From assembly GCA_034401135.1 (NCBI GenBank), contig JAWZSP010000007.1:1984001-2048000 (forward strand): 64,000 bases of DNA. The letters run 5' to 3'. The notes under the pieces are model-generated. The model was not told where the DNA came from. It worked only from the letters and a program-made list of their open reading frames with translations, and ran no database searches. Numbering within the stretch: position 1 is the first letter of the stretch; each line of letters opens with the position of its first letter. This DNA is from Volutella citrinella. Lineage: Eukaryota; Ascomycota; Sordariomycetes; Hypocreales; Nectriaceae. Made by a program: the position numbers and the translations under genes. Of this stretch, positions 32,385 through 44,869 are shown piece after piece.

Positions 32385-35300
32385 GCTTGCCTGCTCCGTG
32401 AACCGGGCTTTGTTGCTGTTGGTGTTGCGGGTAGGTGATCCAATTGTGTCTTGTCGAGCTGAGACAGCCAAATGGGGGCCGGAGACACTTGGCGGCTGGA
32501 ATGGAGAGGAGGAGGGGGGGGAGGGGGAGGGAAGGGATGAGCTTTAAATAAAAGCAGAAGAAGCTGCTGTGCGGGATGAACGAGAGGGGAGAAGGGGGAT
32601 ACCCTAGCATCGGGATCGTCGAGGTTTATATGGATGAAGGGCCCGCCACCGATCCAACGCTGCCAAACGGGGCCAGGGTCGCCCGAGCAAGCGGTGCCAG
32701 AGTGCGATGGCAAAAGCCCAGCAGGAAGCCTTCTTGGTCTTGGACGTGTGTGGTGCGTGCGTCTGTGTGCCTCGTCCTGCTTGTCTCGGGCTTTGGCTGC
32801 GCTACCGTCGTCCTACCTTGTGGGAGGGGGGTGGGCGACATAATCGCAAAGGGCTTCACAAGGTGGATGATAGTACTGATCCTCCCCCGGGATGGCCACC
32901 CCCTCCACCCCCCTGGGGCGTTGTCGAGGCTGGATGCGGCAACTCAGATTGCACGACAACCCCCAAGAAGCAAATCCACCGGGGCAACCACGTCCGGGTT
33001 GGTCGTCGGGTTGGGCCCAGTCTCACACAGACGCTCACGACTCGCTCACATCTCCACGCCCTGGATGATTCCTGCGCGATCCCTGGCACATGTACCCATT
33101 GAACATGGAATTAGGCCTGGGCCGGCCTGGCTTGGCTTGGCTGGGCCAGAATGGAAGGTCGTCATCCCCAGGGCTCGTCACAGCGATCAGTCAATTGCAT
33201 TGCACACCTTCACTGGCCTTGAGCTGGCTTTGCAGGCGGATGCACACGACGCCCGTTGCCCCGTCCCGTGGCCGATCCATCGCGTAACAGGTTGATAGAT
33301 GCCCCGGTCCAGGTTTGGCTGCAGGCATGTCCAATGTGGCTTGCCAATGATCAGCAGCCACCAGGCCGCATGCAGCCGCGCCAGACCTGATGGGCAGATC
33401 CATGTGTGTGCCGCGGCGCGGTCCATTAGCAAAAAGCCTCGATACCTATAGTGACGGCATGACCATTGGCCCTTACCTCCCCCGACCCCCCGACCCCCGT
33501 CCGCTGTAAGCCCATCGTCGACGCCGGTATCTTTGTTGCGACGCTGCTGAATTGCCTTGCCTGTGTGAGCATGCACAGCACAGTCCCATGCATGCATCAT
33601 CACCAAGCAATTCCCAGCATCCATCGTCCATCAACAAGGGTCCGCCACCCAAGACCAATTCAGGGCCCATTTGTTTCCCTGTTAAACGGCAGCCTAATGG
33701 CAGAGCGGCGGCGGCTGCGCGCCCCAGTCACACGGGGAAGCCATGAGCATTGGGTAAGGACTGGCTGGTCTCATACCCACGCCGACTCGGGGCGGCCCCA
33801 AGCGCACTCCACTCCAAGCTTAATTCTTCGGCTTGTTTCCCTCGTTGGTCAAGAGACCTGCTGTGCCGCCGCGAGGCTATCGCACATTTGCATCTCCAGT
33901 TTTGCCCGGTGTAGATGTCGTTGTGTTGCCTCAGCCGCATCGCCGCCCAGAGATTCCCCCCTCTCAGCCAAGACGGGACGCTGCAAAACAAGCACTGGGC
34001 CAAGCAAGCCCAGCCTGCGACAAGCTGCGACAGCACTGGGCCAAGCACTGCGCGCGATCGATGCCCAGAACGCCATCCGCCAGCCGCCCACCCATGATCC
34101 GCAGCCCCGTGGGCGATTGAATGAAAGGGAGGGCCAGGATCCGGCACCCACCAAAGTCAATGGTTAGCTGCTAGCAGGCTTGCAGACCTTGCAGGCCCCT
34201 AGCACACAAGGTCCCGTCTTGTTTTGGCCGACCTCTCCCCGGCTCTAGCGCTCTTCTAGAAGATGATTGCCAGCGCCTCGTACGTCGGCTGGGCACGAGA
34301 TAAGCTTCTGCTCCGGTCGTCGTTGCGCCTGCCCCCAGGGATCCACCGCTTATCATGCCGTCTTTGCCTCATGTGGAAGGTCACCCCCCCCGGTCGCCCC
34401 CAGCTCCCCAACCTTGGCTCGTCTGCTCGGCCTCTTGGCACTCACAAGGCCTTATTTCCCCACTCTGCTATCTCACCCGCTGGCCATCTTCCCCCCTCCC
34501 CATCCATCGTGCCCCAGCCAACCCGACTGTGCCGTATCGACGCCGACTCTTATCTGGTCCTACAAACGCTTCCCGTCCGACACAGTTCCTCCAGCGGCCT
34601 GCCCGCCACTTTGCTGGCTTGCTGGCTTGCAGTGCCGTGACGCGCGGGGCCTGCCAAGAGCGACGGAGAGGGGCGGAGGCGTGAAACCGCCTCGCAAGCT
34701 TCGTCCTACGCTCGGCAATGTGCGCCATAGTGTATTAATAGGCACACCTTAGTTATTGTACTGTATCAAGGTAACGACGCCAAGGCCACGCCGCCCCGAG
34801 GCGAGCCAGGACAGCTAGATTAAGGCTTTGATGCGTTGGTTTAACCCCGACGACAACGAGGACGACGACTGCCAGTTTGCTGGGTTTTTGCCCCAATACA
34901 CGTCGCCTGGTTGGCTGCCAGGCCACGTCTTATTCGGGCGATGCCGTGGTTCGTCCATTGCACCCGCCCATGCTACGACTTGAGCCATGGGGGGGTCCCA
35001 CGATATTCCTTTCGACCTTCCCCTCTTGACTTCACCAAGAGGCAACCTCGTCGCTTGAAATGTCAGCATGGGTGTCCCCGGGCTCGCTAACGAATACCAT
35101 CGTACATATGGAGCCGAGGAGGGTCAGACGGGCATCTCCGCACTAGCACCTACGCACGCACCCACGCACAGCACGCTGGTCGGTTGGTCCGTTGCTAAGG
35201 TTGCACTCTCATCAGGCTTTCTCAACTTGCTCTCTGTTGCGATCCCCACCGCGCCGCCCGCGCTTGAGCAAGTCAAAAATCCGCCCATGCGCAGCCACTT

Positions 35301-36829
35301 CCTTACCGAAGGCTGTTTTAGGACTGATTGCAGCTGATAGCGGCCGGCTCGAGGCTTTCGCCAGGCCGAGCACGCGACACAATGCGACACACCGCGGCTA
35401 GGACCCGTCAGCTTGTGGTGGCTGCACGATGCGGCAACCACCAGCAGTCATGTAATTGCCAATACATCGTGCGATGTTGTTGATTTGGCCGTCCGTGGCC
35501 ATCGTACCAACTCTCCATGGGCTTGCCAGAGCCGTCTTGGCGCGTGAGCACCATCCCAGCACGGCCACATGATCCAGACTTGACGTCCAAGGCTGCGTCA
35601 GTCAGTACCGCCAAGCGAAATGGGATCAGGCAGGGTCGGCCACGGACCGGTCGACGATGATTTGCCATTGCGTGAATATGTCAGGATTCCTCATGTCTTC
35701 CTTCAAGATAAGCACGATTTCCCGGAGGCGGCTTGTGAGCACGCGACCAGCTTGGAGAGCCAAGATCACGCCCCTCCGGCCGACTTTGACACGACCAGGC
35801 ATATCATCTCTGTACCAGGCCGTCGGGCGTAAGCTACTGCAGCTCATCCGCTGCAGAGTTGAAACTCGCACTACAGACGGCCCTCCGCGTGGCCATCGGC
35901 ACTGCCAGCTCAAGCAAGCTTCGACTCCAGCCCACACAGTCCATGGTCAAAGCTCAGGCCCTGATCCTCCTCAATCCTCGGTAGATAAGGCCTGTAGTTT
36001 CATGCGCTAGTCTGCTAATTGGTCGAAAGGATTTGGCAACTGGGTTGAGCGGGATTTCTCAGGTTATTCCCTGGCCCAAATCCTTCCGGCAAACGGCATC
36101 CAAATGACAGTCTTGCCCCCCAACCCCCCCACGAGACAGCATCGCCGCCAGTAGATCATGCTGAATCAGACACTAGGGCAGGCTATAGACGCAAAGAAGC
36201 CGATATAGGCTTCTGGAACGCCCGCAAGCCCTTGGTATCCGATGTTCCTTGCGGATATTCGCAACCAGGACCCCAGGGCGACAATAGCACCAGCCCAGTA
36301 CAGCATAGGCTCCTTTCCTATTATTGGAAGAGAGCATACCCCGATGGGTATGAGATTGGTCGTAATGAGGAGTAGTGGCTAGTCAAAGATGACAAAACGG
36401 GTGTTTCTGGAGCCCCTCATCCCCATGGCCCAGTTTAGAACATTCCCCATATTTCAGTTTATTGCACAATCACAGGGTCAAGGGACCCGCGGGAGGATCC
36501 ATTTTGACCTATTTTCGTGACATACCGTTCTTACACAATGGAATCTGCCGAACCATTATCCAACAGTCCAAGATAGCAGGCGTGAACATCCCCGGACCGA
36601 GGTTGCAGGGCTTGTTGTTTAGGCTGCCCGGCAAGGGAATTGATAGCGTTGAAGAATTTTTCAATTAGTTTCAACATGAATAAGGTTCCTAATCGTGGAG
36701 CGCTAAGCCGAGGACGATTGCCAAGCCAAGATGCGGCTGAGAGGCAGAATCCACTCCTGACGCTTCGCCAAGTCTCGAAGCTTGCGCTAGATTATTAATA
36801 GGAAATAAGACTGCCCCAATTCATCAATC
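32385..36829. other. Long gene-free region upstream of the permease
   Basis: About 4.4 kb. Several GC-rich open frames occur on both strands (for example 32576-33295 + and 33466-34167 +), but none has domain motifs, consistent codon character or convincing splice sites. A pyrimidine-rich leader precedes the permease start. Around 36160-36450 on the - strand, protein-like hydrophobic sequence interrupted by stops may be a gene relic. Confidence 0.4.
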
Positions 36830-36926
36830 GGTAAGGTGGCCGAGTTGGTTATGGCGTCAGGTTAAGGTTACCTTAACTCATTTCCTGATGGAGCAATCCG
36901 CGCGAGTTCGAATCTCGTCCTTATCA
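36830..36926 (+). tRNA. tRNA-Leu(AAG), intron-containing, copy 1
   Basis: A 97-bp class II tRNA gene. The acceptor stem GGTAAGG pairs with CCTTATC and is followed by discriminator A. The D arm includes GGCCGAGTTGG (A box). Anticodon stem TCAGG/CCTGA frames a loop starting TTAAGG, so the anticodon is AAG (Leu). A 15-nt intron (TTACCTTAACTCATT) follows the base after the anticodon and can pair with it, as in other eukaryotic tRNA introns. The long variable arm and T arm GCGAGTTCGAATCTCGT (B box) follow. A TTTTT terminator lies at about 36934. Confidence 0.95.
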
Positions 36927-38274
36927 GATTTCATTTTTGCTGGTTTGCGCTCAATTGTCTTAAGCAGTCCCTTTTTTTGGCCGCCAAGTCAATGGTATGC
37001 TACTTCAGATCACCAGCCAGAGGCCAGCTGTGCCATAATTCTGCGCCAAAAATAGCCTTGTCATAGATAGGAGTATCATCAAATTAGAGCAGTTCTCGAG
37101 CTGTGGCAAGAACACGGAAGCGTTGCATGCTCTGCTAGGCGTACGCAAGAACTACACTGCTCGGGGCAGGGCTTTGCGTGAGACCAACTTCATAAACATG
37201 GGCAAAAACAATAGCTTCACTTCAAGTGGAAGTCGAGAGAGCCAACAGAGCACAATCGCCATGCCAGACTCACAGACAAGACACAACTGAAGATATTTCT
37301 GCTAGCCGAGGGCACGTTTCCCGTAATTCGTTGCGGAGTCCCTCCCTCCCAAAAAGAGGGATACAATGCCTCCTAGCCATCGACGAAGCCATCGGACAAA
37401 GCCGCATTTGGGGTCTCATCCTGTCATCCAAGGTGTGGTCGATGAGGTCGCAGCATGAGCTTGATCTGATAAGAATCTGAGATGGAGATCGCATTGCAGG
37501 TTTTTTTTTTCTCGAATATATAAAACAAGCGCTATCCGCTGTTGAGTGCATAAAGCCGACCATTGACAAATGTACCACAAACATGTCATCCCAATCTCGC
37601 AGTTTTGGCTATAGAGTCCAGCTTCCATCTGCAAATCCACGTCTTTACTATGCTACGAGGCCTTGCTTCATTCACCCCCTGGGTCTTGAGTATTCAGACG
37701 ACTGCTGCAGCCAAGTTCCCAGGATTCTGTTTTCCATCTCGCGTCATTGGAGTCCATGATTGCGCGAGCCGTTCCTACTTGTCTTTGTTCTCCTCCTCTT
37801 TCACTCCAGCCATCCCAGATTCATTCCTTCCATCACCTGAGCATCCAATTTGTTCAACCTCGTTCCCAACAGTGTCCCCATCGCCGCCCCCGGTCAGTGT
37901 CCTCGTTGAAGGAGGTGAAAAATCAGTGTGGGACTACATCTTGGAGCAAGTAAAGTCAGGCGTGCGCAGAAATGATGAAAGATAAGAAGTCCATTCCCAA
38001 CTATGGTCCGGAGTAACCAACGCTGTAGCCCCCCCCAAAAGCAAAAGAGGACGGGCCCTCCCGGTACATTTATGTGAGCCCCGAAAAGCAAAAATCCCTT
38101 GCCTGCCCAGGAACAAACGCCGTGCTCAACCCTGTCGGAATTCAGAGGCAATCCTTCAACTCCCGCTTTGCTCAATAGCCATTTTCCCAAACAAGAGGTG
38201 GCGGAAAAGGAGACTAGGTTCAAAAAGTACATGCAATTATATAGCCACGAAAGTTCCAACGCTCGTAATGCCTG
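36927..38274. other. Intergenic
   Basis: About 1.3 kb after the tRNA. Only short reading frames are present and no gene is supported. Confidence 0.4.
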
Positions 38275-39992
38275 CTATGGCCCTCCCATATTACCCGGTC
38301 TGTCAGTCGGCCGCTCGTCGGGCGCCACGTATTGGGCCGACTCCTGCGTCCGCGGTCGAGAGGCATTCGTCTGGCCGATAAATTGGCCGCTCGGCCCGTA
38401 GAATCCGTGGATCTCCTCGTGCACCATCCCCAGCGGCGACGTCTGCCCGATGGACTCGGAGCGCCCGCGCTGTTGGCTGCTCCTGCGTTGCTGGGCGAGA
38501 GAAGGCCGCGTTATGCTGGCGACGCTCCCGCTGGACCGCCGCCTGTCGTTGGCGGGGAACGCGGTGGACGCCGGCGAGTTGGGTAGTTCCTGCGCCCTCT
38601 CCGTGGCTTCGAGCTCCGTCGTGTGGCCGTCGGTGCTGTCTGAGGCGTTGCTCCAGTGCCGAACGTGCTGGTATCCGTTTCGTGAGTCGTCGCTCACGTG
38701 CTTGAGCGAAGTCGGCGTCGTGATTGCGGATTGCTGGCTAATTCTGAACTGCGAGGCACCGTTCCGGAAGTAGTCCTCTCCATGCTGCTGGTTGTTGGCG
38801 TCGAAGCTGGTGCCTCTGCTGTCTGCGGACATCGCGGCAACGGCGTGGTACCCTCCAAGGTTTGGCGTTGCGTTGTTGGAGCTATACTCAGAACCGGAGA
38901 AGCCATGGTTCTCTGCAACCGGATTCCGTGGCCTGTTTGGCACCATGAGGGGGTCGCCGCTGAGGGCATCTCCCTCGGAGTCGGCGCGCTGATACTGCTT
39001 CATGGTAGGATGCGACTTGGAGCTTTCGGATTTCTTCGACGTCGGGGCGGTGCCCACTGCGGCAACGACCTTGTTTAGATGGCGAATGATGATGTAGGCG
39101 CCAACGGCGACGAGAATTAGGAAGGCGACGGAGCCAGCGATGATGCCAGCCAGGGCGCCGGTGGAAAGGCCGCCGTTGTCGTTGCTCTTGGGCTCGGATG
39201 TGGGCGACGGGGTGGTCTTTGCGATTTCCGAAGGGTAGAATTTGAGGACGGCCTGATTGCCATTGTTGGCTACATCGGCAGTTGGGAAGACCGTGGGGAC
39301 CGGAGGCTTGGTCACTGTGGTTATTGTCATCTGAACGGTTGTGCGCTCGCCTCCTGAGGTCGTTGTGATGATGGTTGTGATTGTCGAGGTGACGGGCTCG
39401 GTCGAGTAGCACTGGTTCTTGGCGCAGCCCATTCCATTTGGGCAGCAGCCGTAGTTCATCTCCGAGGGGCACAGATACTGGCTTTGCGGGCATCCAAAGG
39501 TGTAAGGCGACCCGGTCGGCGGGAGACAGGCGTCGCCAGTCTCGCACATGTATCCATCTGGGCAGCACGCACCGGCTACACATGTCTCGGTCAGCGCAGT
39601 TCGGAGGCACTACTACGCAGTTACGCAGCAGTATTCTTTGGCGTAGCAAACTCACCTCCATAGACGGCATCGCAGACGTACCAGCCGACCTTGTCGCCGC
39701 AAGTCGACGTCCCTCTGGTGGTTGCCTGGCAGCTCTGCTTTCCGCACTCATATGACTCTGGGCAACACCCACCGTCCAGGCTAGCAGGACACAGTTTTAG
39801 GCCGGTGCCACAGACTCCGTTGGTGTTGTCGGCTCTCGGCGCAAGGACAGCGCGGTCGGTGATTTGCGCATCCCGCTTTGCGATGCGGTGAATTCCGTCC
39901 AACCTCCGTATCTCGGCGGCGCGAGCGGGTGCGATGACCCACAGCGCCGCTAGAAGGACGGCGGCGCCCAACTCTCTCTTGGGTGCCCTCAT
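38275..39992 (-). CDS. Cysteine-rich single-pass surface protein
   Basis: Model on the - strand: exon 39992-39656, intron 39655-39576 (80 bp), exon 39575-38275, 545 residues. The ATG at 39992 gives a signal peptide (MRAPKRELGAAVLLAALWVI). The extracellular part (to about residue 170) has three CCP-containing cysteine clusters (GGCCPESYECGKQSC, ACCPDGYMC, GCCPNGMGC), a granulin-like spacing. A Thr/Ser-rich, probably O-glycosylated stalk (about 171-245) leads to one transmembrane helix (about 252-276, GIIAGSVAFLILVAVGAYII). The cytosolic tail of about 270 residues is Ser/Gln/Arg-rich and disordered, with possible phosphorylation sites (RRRSSGS, RRSSQQRGRS). The layout resembles fungal wall-anchored surface or sensor proteins. 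The ligand is unknown. Confidence 0.8.
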
Positions 39993-42343
39993 GGCTGCGT
40001 GGTCATTGAAGGTCGCAGCTCTCATTGACGTGGGGAGAGAGGGGAGGCTGTCGCAGTATCGTCCAGTATCTGCCCCAGTTGCCGCCGAGGGGCTCCGAGG
40101 TGGTATTAGGTGTATCAAGCGGTGTTCAGAGTGCGCGTACAGTACAGTAAGCGGTAGGGACCGGGGCAGGTTTCCGAATTCGTAATCGCGGCAGCTGCTT
40201 CGGAGATGATCTTGGCCCAGGCTGGGCTCTTCTTGGCTGTATGTAGTAATTATTTGACGGCGGTGCGCTGGTTGGTTGGTGGTTGCAGATGATGGGCGCT
40301 CTGCAGGCTCCAAGAGCCCCCAAGCGCGCACAGATGGAACAACGCAAAACAAAGAGGGTGATTACGGTTCCTCCCAGGGATTTACGGAGCAGAGTTTGGC
40401 AAACGTCGACGGAGAAGGGGCGGCACCCATATGCGAGATGATATGGCTCCAGTCTGACGGGTGGCGGGTGGGAGGGCCGTCAGCATATGGAACCCCGAGG
40501 GAGGGAAGCCCTGGGGCGGGCCTTTGGTCCTAATAAGACGTCCAGGGACGTAATAAGCCCCAAGAGTGAGCATCACACACTAGCCAGCCGTCCTGGGGGG
40601 ACATGTGTGCTGTGTGCACGTACGTAGGCATCAGGCTGCACTGCACGCACGCCCACAAGCCAGCCCACCGCCGACTTCTGAGTCTGAGCGGGTGGGCAGG
40701 GCAAGCTGCTGAGCTGCCTCGGCGGCGACATGGATTGGATGGAATCGATGGATGCACACGAAACATGGACGCCACAGCCGAATCGCACTGTCCGCGCGCG
40801 CGGCGCTGCGGCACTGCTGCGGACAAATAGGGCTGAGCGACCACGCAGTCGCAAAACTACTGCGGACCTCACAGCCAGGATGGCAAGGGCCTTTGGTTTG
40901 CTGTGGTGGAATTTGAAACCATGTCGTTCGGTTTAGGAAGCCCACCTTTGCCTTATGACCACTTGCTATGGGTCCAGAACGCAGTCGCCCTAACAGCGCA
41001 GTAATAATAGCAGAAACCTAAGACCTTAGTCCACAGTGCCCGTAATTAGGAGCAATATTACTGCCTAACTCAGCAGCCTGTCCCACCTCTTACCCAGCCG
41101 ACGGTGACCATAACGGCTACCCGCTGATATTTGGCCTCCAAGGCCCGAGGCTGGTGGGGGGGGTCTTGCTCCTGCTGTCCTGATGAGAGTCACCGATGGG
41201 ACTGATTCATCAGAGAGTGGCTGCGCACACGGATGGTATGCCCCGTCAGCTCGTTGCCAAGTACAAGTGAATGAGAGATCGACACGACACAGCACAGCAC
41301 GACTCGGCTGGCCACTTCCCTCCGTCCAACCCACGCGGAACCACCGCTGCGCTGACAGCTGGGTGTGTGTCTGGGAGTGGGCGGGCACGAGCAACGAGGC
41401 TCTGTGCTCCGTCCATCGAGGACAATGGGCACTCACCAGCCCGGGGTCACCCATCGACAAGGACAGGTCTTCCCCCACTTGCACCCTAAGACGCAGCTCG
41501 GCGACCGGACCTGATTCGTCATCCTACGCATTGAAGTGAGTAGCTCCTGCTTCTGGTGAACCGTGAGGGTGGGATCTGGGGAGATTCGGCGAGGAGCTGG
41601 GCTTGGAGGCTTTTGCCCAGAGTCCTCTCAGCATCCACGGCCGCCCACCACCTGAGATGGGGGCACATCGGAGCGAGGTGGACGCACACGATGGCTCCCA
41701 GAGCCTCATCTGTCTTTTCAGCCGCTTCAGTACTCCCCCATTGTCCAGCCCGAGACCACCATCGACGCCAGCCACGAAGCCGTCGATCTGCTTGCGATTG
41801 GAGCTCCGCTCCGCCATGCGCCGGCTCTCTGCACGAGCCGATGGAATCCCCACTCGCACCGTCACTCCCCCATGTCCGTGGCGGTGTGCTGCCCCCAATC
41901 AGTCCAAAGTCAGCGCCATTGCCGTGAGGGCCAGACCGTCAATAGGCCAGCCACGATGCTTCCCGGGGGCCCTCTTCTGTTTGCTGGGACGGGCGGGCTT
42001 GAGGCCACCAACGAGCGTCATCCCCCAAGCATCCAGCGGGACCGGCAGTGCTGACGTTGCCCTCGAGATTGATCCAACCAACAAGCCTGCCTGTTACCGT
42101 GACGGAGGGCTGGGCCGCCGGATGGCGTGTTGTTTACCGCCGCCCGACTGGAGAACACTGATGTGGTCACAAAGACGCGAAGTCTGTCATCATGTGAGGG
42201 ACAGCATATTACGAGCATTATCCGCTCTCTGTGCTATGTAGGCAAACACGAATGGTCGCATCTTCGAGCTGGACTGCTGGAAACCGCGCCCATCACCAAA
42301 AATAATAGCGACGGGCCAAATAGCCGCTGACAGCAAAAAGAGA
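39993..42343. other. Intergenic
   Basis: About 2.35 kb. A 212-codon open frame at 41603-42241 (+) starts without ATG and is Pro/Arg/Ser-rich, so it is taken as chance. No gene is supported. Confidence 0.4.
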
Positions 42344-42440
42344 TGATAAGGACGAGATTCGAACTCGCGCGGATTGCTCCATCAGGAATGTTGCTAAGGT
42401 AACCTTAACCTGACGCCATAACCAACTCGGCCACCTTACC
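42344..42440 (-). tRNA. tRNA-Leu(AAG), intron-containing, copy 2
   Basis: A 97-bp class II tRNA on the - strand. It shares acceptor stem GGTAAGG/CCTTATC, D arm, anticodon AAG, variable arm and T arm with copy 1. Its 15-nt intron differs in the 3' half (TTACCTTAGCAACAT). An AAAAA on the + strand at 42335-42339 is the Pol III terminator on the coding strand. Confidence 0.95.
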
Positions 42441-43156
42441 AACTTGCTTGATGAGGAGCTCGCTAATTGCCACCAAGAACCCCGCCCATGCAAGACGTTA
42501 GATCCTCGGCGTGGCTTGGCTTTGCAAACCGAAAACGACTGCCACTGTTTACCATCCCATAGATTCAAGAGAAAAGACTTGGTAAGACGCCTCTTTTGAA
42601 TACCTAACTAATTAGTTACACATTAAAGGATTGCAGCAATGGGACAGGGCATTCGCCTTTGATAATGTCGCTCATCGCACACATTGGGCATCTCCCTAGC
42701 GAGACCCCTCAATCCTGCGAGAGAATTATTGAGCCTAGGAGTGATGCATCACTTGATGAAAATACAGCAGGTTGACTTGTTTCTCAGTGTTCAGTGTTCT
42801 TTGTTTCCTCGGGTCCTCGAAATCTTTTCTCCTTTTATTCCCATATGATGGCAGGTTAATTCCCATCAATTACCAGACGATTTTCAACTACGAAAGAACC
42901 TAATACCACACATACAAGAATTCGATCGTCTGAGCCTTAGGCCTAGGAAGCTTCTCCCTTTTTTTACTGACGTTGTTGTTATGTTGTTATCGTTCAAAGA
43001 GCACTGAAAAAGGAAAGCTCCAGACTGATGAAGGTGAAAATCCTTATTCGCGGTCTGAGGTTAGTGTCGGGTAGCTCCCACGCAAGCTGAAATGGATGAG
43101 AAAAAAAAGTGCCCTCAAGAGCATCACGATTCAGCATCGCGACCAGCAAAAATGAA
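42441..43156. other. Spacer between two tRNA-Leu genes
   Basis: About 700 bp, AT-rich relative to the rest, without a supported gene. Confidence 0.4.
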
Positions 43157-43253
43157 TGATGAGGACGAGACTCGAACTCGCGCGGATTGCTCCATCAGGA
43201 AATGAGTTAAGGTAACCTTAACCTGACGCCATAACCAACTCGGCCACCTCACC
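43157..43253 (-). tRNA. tRNA-Leu(AAG), intron-containing, copy 3
   Basis: A 97-bp class II tRNA on the - strand. Intron identical to copy 1. The acceptor stem is GGTGAGG/CCTCATC, a fully paired variant, and the T loop reads TTCGAGT rather than TTCGAAT. An AAAAA on the + strand at 43148-43152 gives the terminator. Confidence 0.95.
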
Positions 43254-43766
43254 CTACGATCGGGGATTCCCGGTTGTGATGTGGGCGCTTCTTAGATCCG
43301 CTTAACCACGATCGCGGGTGGATTGCGCCCAAAACAGAGGCGAAAATGCCTGGCCCACTTACGGCTAACACTAGTTGAATGGGTGGAGCCTCTCACTCAG
43401 TGGCATTTGACAAGAGCGAAGCAACCAAGACATCTGGCAAACTGTTTAGTTTTGAGAGGTTCGTTCTTCTTGGGCAAGTTGCGGGGAGGGGGAGATCTTA
43501 TAGCTCGCTGCTGGTTTAGTCAATTTTCCAAGCGAGCGCGATGCAGTATGGATATTTAGCTGATGGTGCGTCGCTGCCACCAAACTGCCAAGGGGATTTC
43601 GTATTTCGTGTCAGGCGGCGTAATTACCCCGAAGCCACTACGTATAAAGCGCCACCACGCGCTTGTTTGATCAAGAGAGCTTGCTTCCCTAGCTCGCTGA
43701 TGTATTTACAGGCCAGCTCATTCATCGCCTGATTCGCGCAACAGCTTTGATCCCCGTCATACCACC
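43254..43766. promoter_or_regulatory. Promoter region of the esterase gene
   Basis: About 510 bp between the tRNA 5' end and the esterase start. A GTATAAAG-like element sits at about 43641, some 125 bp upstream of the ATG. Confidence 0.4.
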
Positions 43767-44869
43767 ATGATAACGTCTCTATTAGGACGCCTGCACACAT
43801 GGTTCAGGCCAACACTTGTTGGGCTGTTCGATTTCAACGTCGGCTGGAACCTTCGCTGGCGAATGCTCCTCTTCCAGCCGACAATTCTCATTACTTACGC
43901 CATCGCAACCATCCCTTTCACTTTCAGGCGGCCGTTCAAAGTTGAGCGTCTGCCTGTTTGGCCCGACAGATCTGTTCGTGTGCTGGTTTACAAGGCGCTA
44001 GGGACAGGAAGTGGTCGCAAGCTCCGGCCATTGCACGTGGAAGTCCACTCCGGGGCCTATGTCGGTGGGATCCCTGAAGGGCTTGCCGCATTCGACGATC
44101 GCATTGCTCGTGAGACGGGTGCTGTTGTGGTGAGCATCACCTATCGACTTGCGCCGGAGAATGTGTTCCCAGCGCACGTCGATGATGTAGATGCGACTAT
44201 CAAATGGATACAGGAGAATGCTGAGGAGAGATGGGGTGGGGATCCCACACTGATGACCATTAGCGGCTTCTCCGCTGGCGGGACGCTTGCAATGGCCGCG
44301 ACACAGCAACCGAACTGCCATGAGCCTTCTCCCACATCCATCAAGGCTAGCGCTACCTTCTATGCTCCCATGGATCTTCGAATACGCCAAGCAGACAAGC
44401 CCGCTCCGCCTGCCATCAAGAACGACCCCATGAAGGTCTTCCTACCGTTGTTTGACTCATACGCTGAGCCTATGCGATCCAAACATGCCAACGACCCCCG
44501 ATTGAGCCCTGCGTTGGCGGCAAGGGAGACGCTGCCTGAACGGATGCTTCTTGTCGTGCCCGCGATTGATATCATTGTTCCTGAGCAACTGAATTTTGGA
44601 GAGCGGATCAATGCCGAGGACGCGAGAAGCGGAATGAAGGGAGCCCCGCGAGTTGAGATACTCCATGATGAGAAGGCATTCCATGGATACCTCGAAGGTA
44701 GGAACATTGTGACCATATCCTCCCAGACAGCATTCTAACAGCCGAGATAGTACCCGATGTGGTTATCAACAAGATCAACAAGGAGTGGAAAAATCAGGCT
44801 TTCGGACGAGCGATGAAGTTGTTTCGAGAAGTTCATCAAAAGTATGGATGGTTCTGGCCTGCCCAATAA
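43767..44869 (+). CDS. HSL-type alpha/beta hydrolase (esterase/lipase)
   Basis: Model: exons 43767-44697 and 44751-44869, 349 residues. A hydrophobic segment near residues 34-52 (LLFQPTILITYAIATIPF) may anchor it in a membrane. The hydrolase core shows the oxyanion region HSGA at 94-97 (HGGG in most relatives), YRLAPE at 126-131, the nucleophile in GFSAGG (Ser169), a candidate Asp268 (VVPAIDIIVP) and His306 (KAFHGY). The intron (CTAACA branch) joins YLE to VPDVVINKINKEW. The complete triad suggests an active carboxylester hydrolase. The HSGA change in the oxyanion hole may alter substrate choice. The substrate is unknown. Confidence 0.85.

Noticed and set aside
32576..33295. 239-codon open frame with ATG upstream of the permease
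   Set aside because: No domain, Arg/Pro/Gly-rich, and no sign of conservation-like patterns; GC-rich chance frame.
33466..34167. 233-codon open frame on the + strand
   Set aside because: Low-complexity Pro/Arg/Ser sequence without ATG at its head or motifs.
41603..42241. 212-codon open frame on the + strand
   Set aside because: Starts at TTG, composition-biased, no motif; probably chance.
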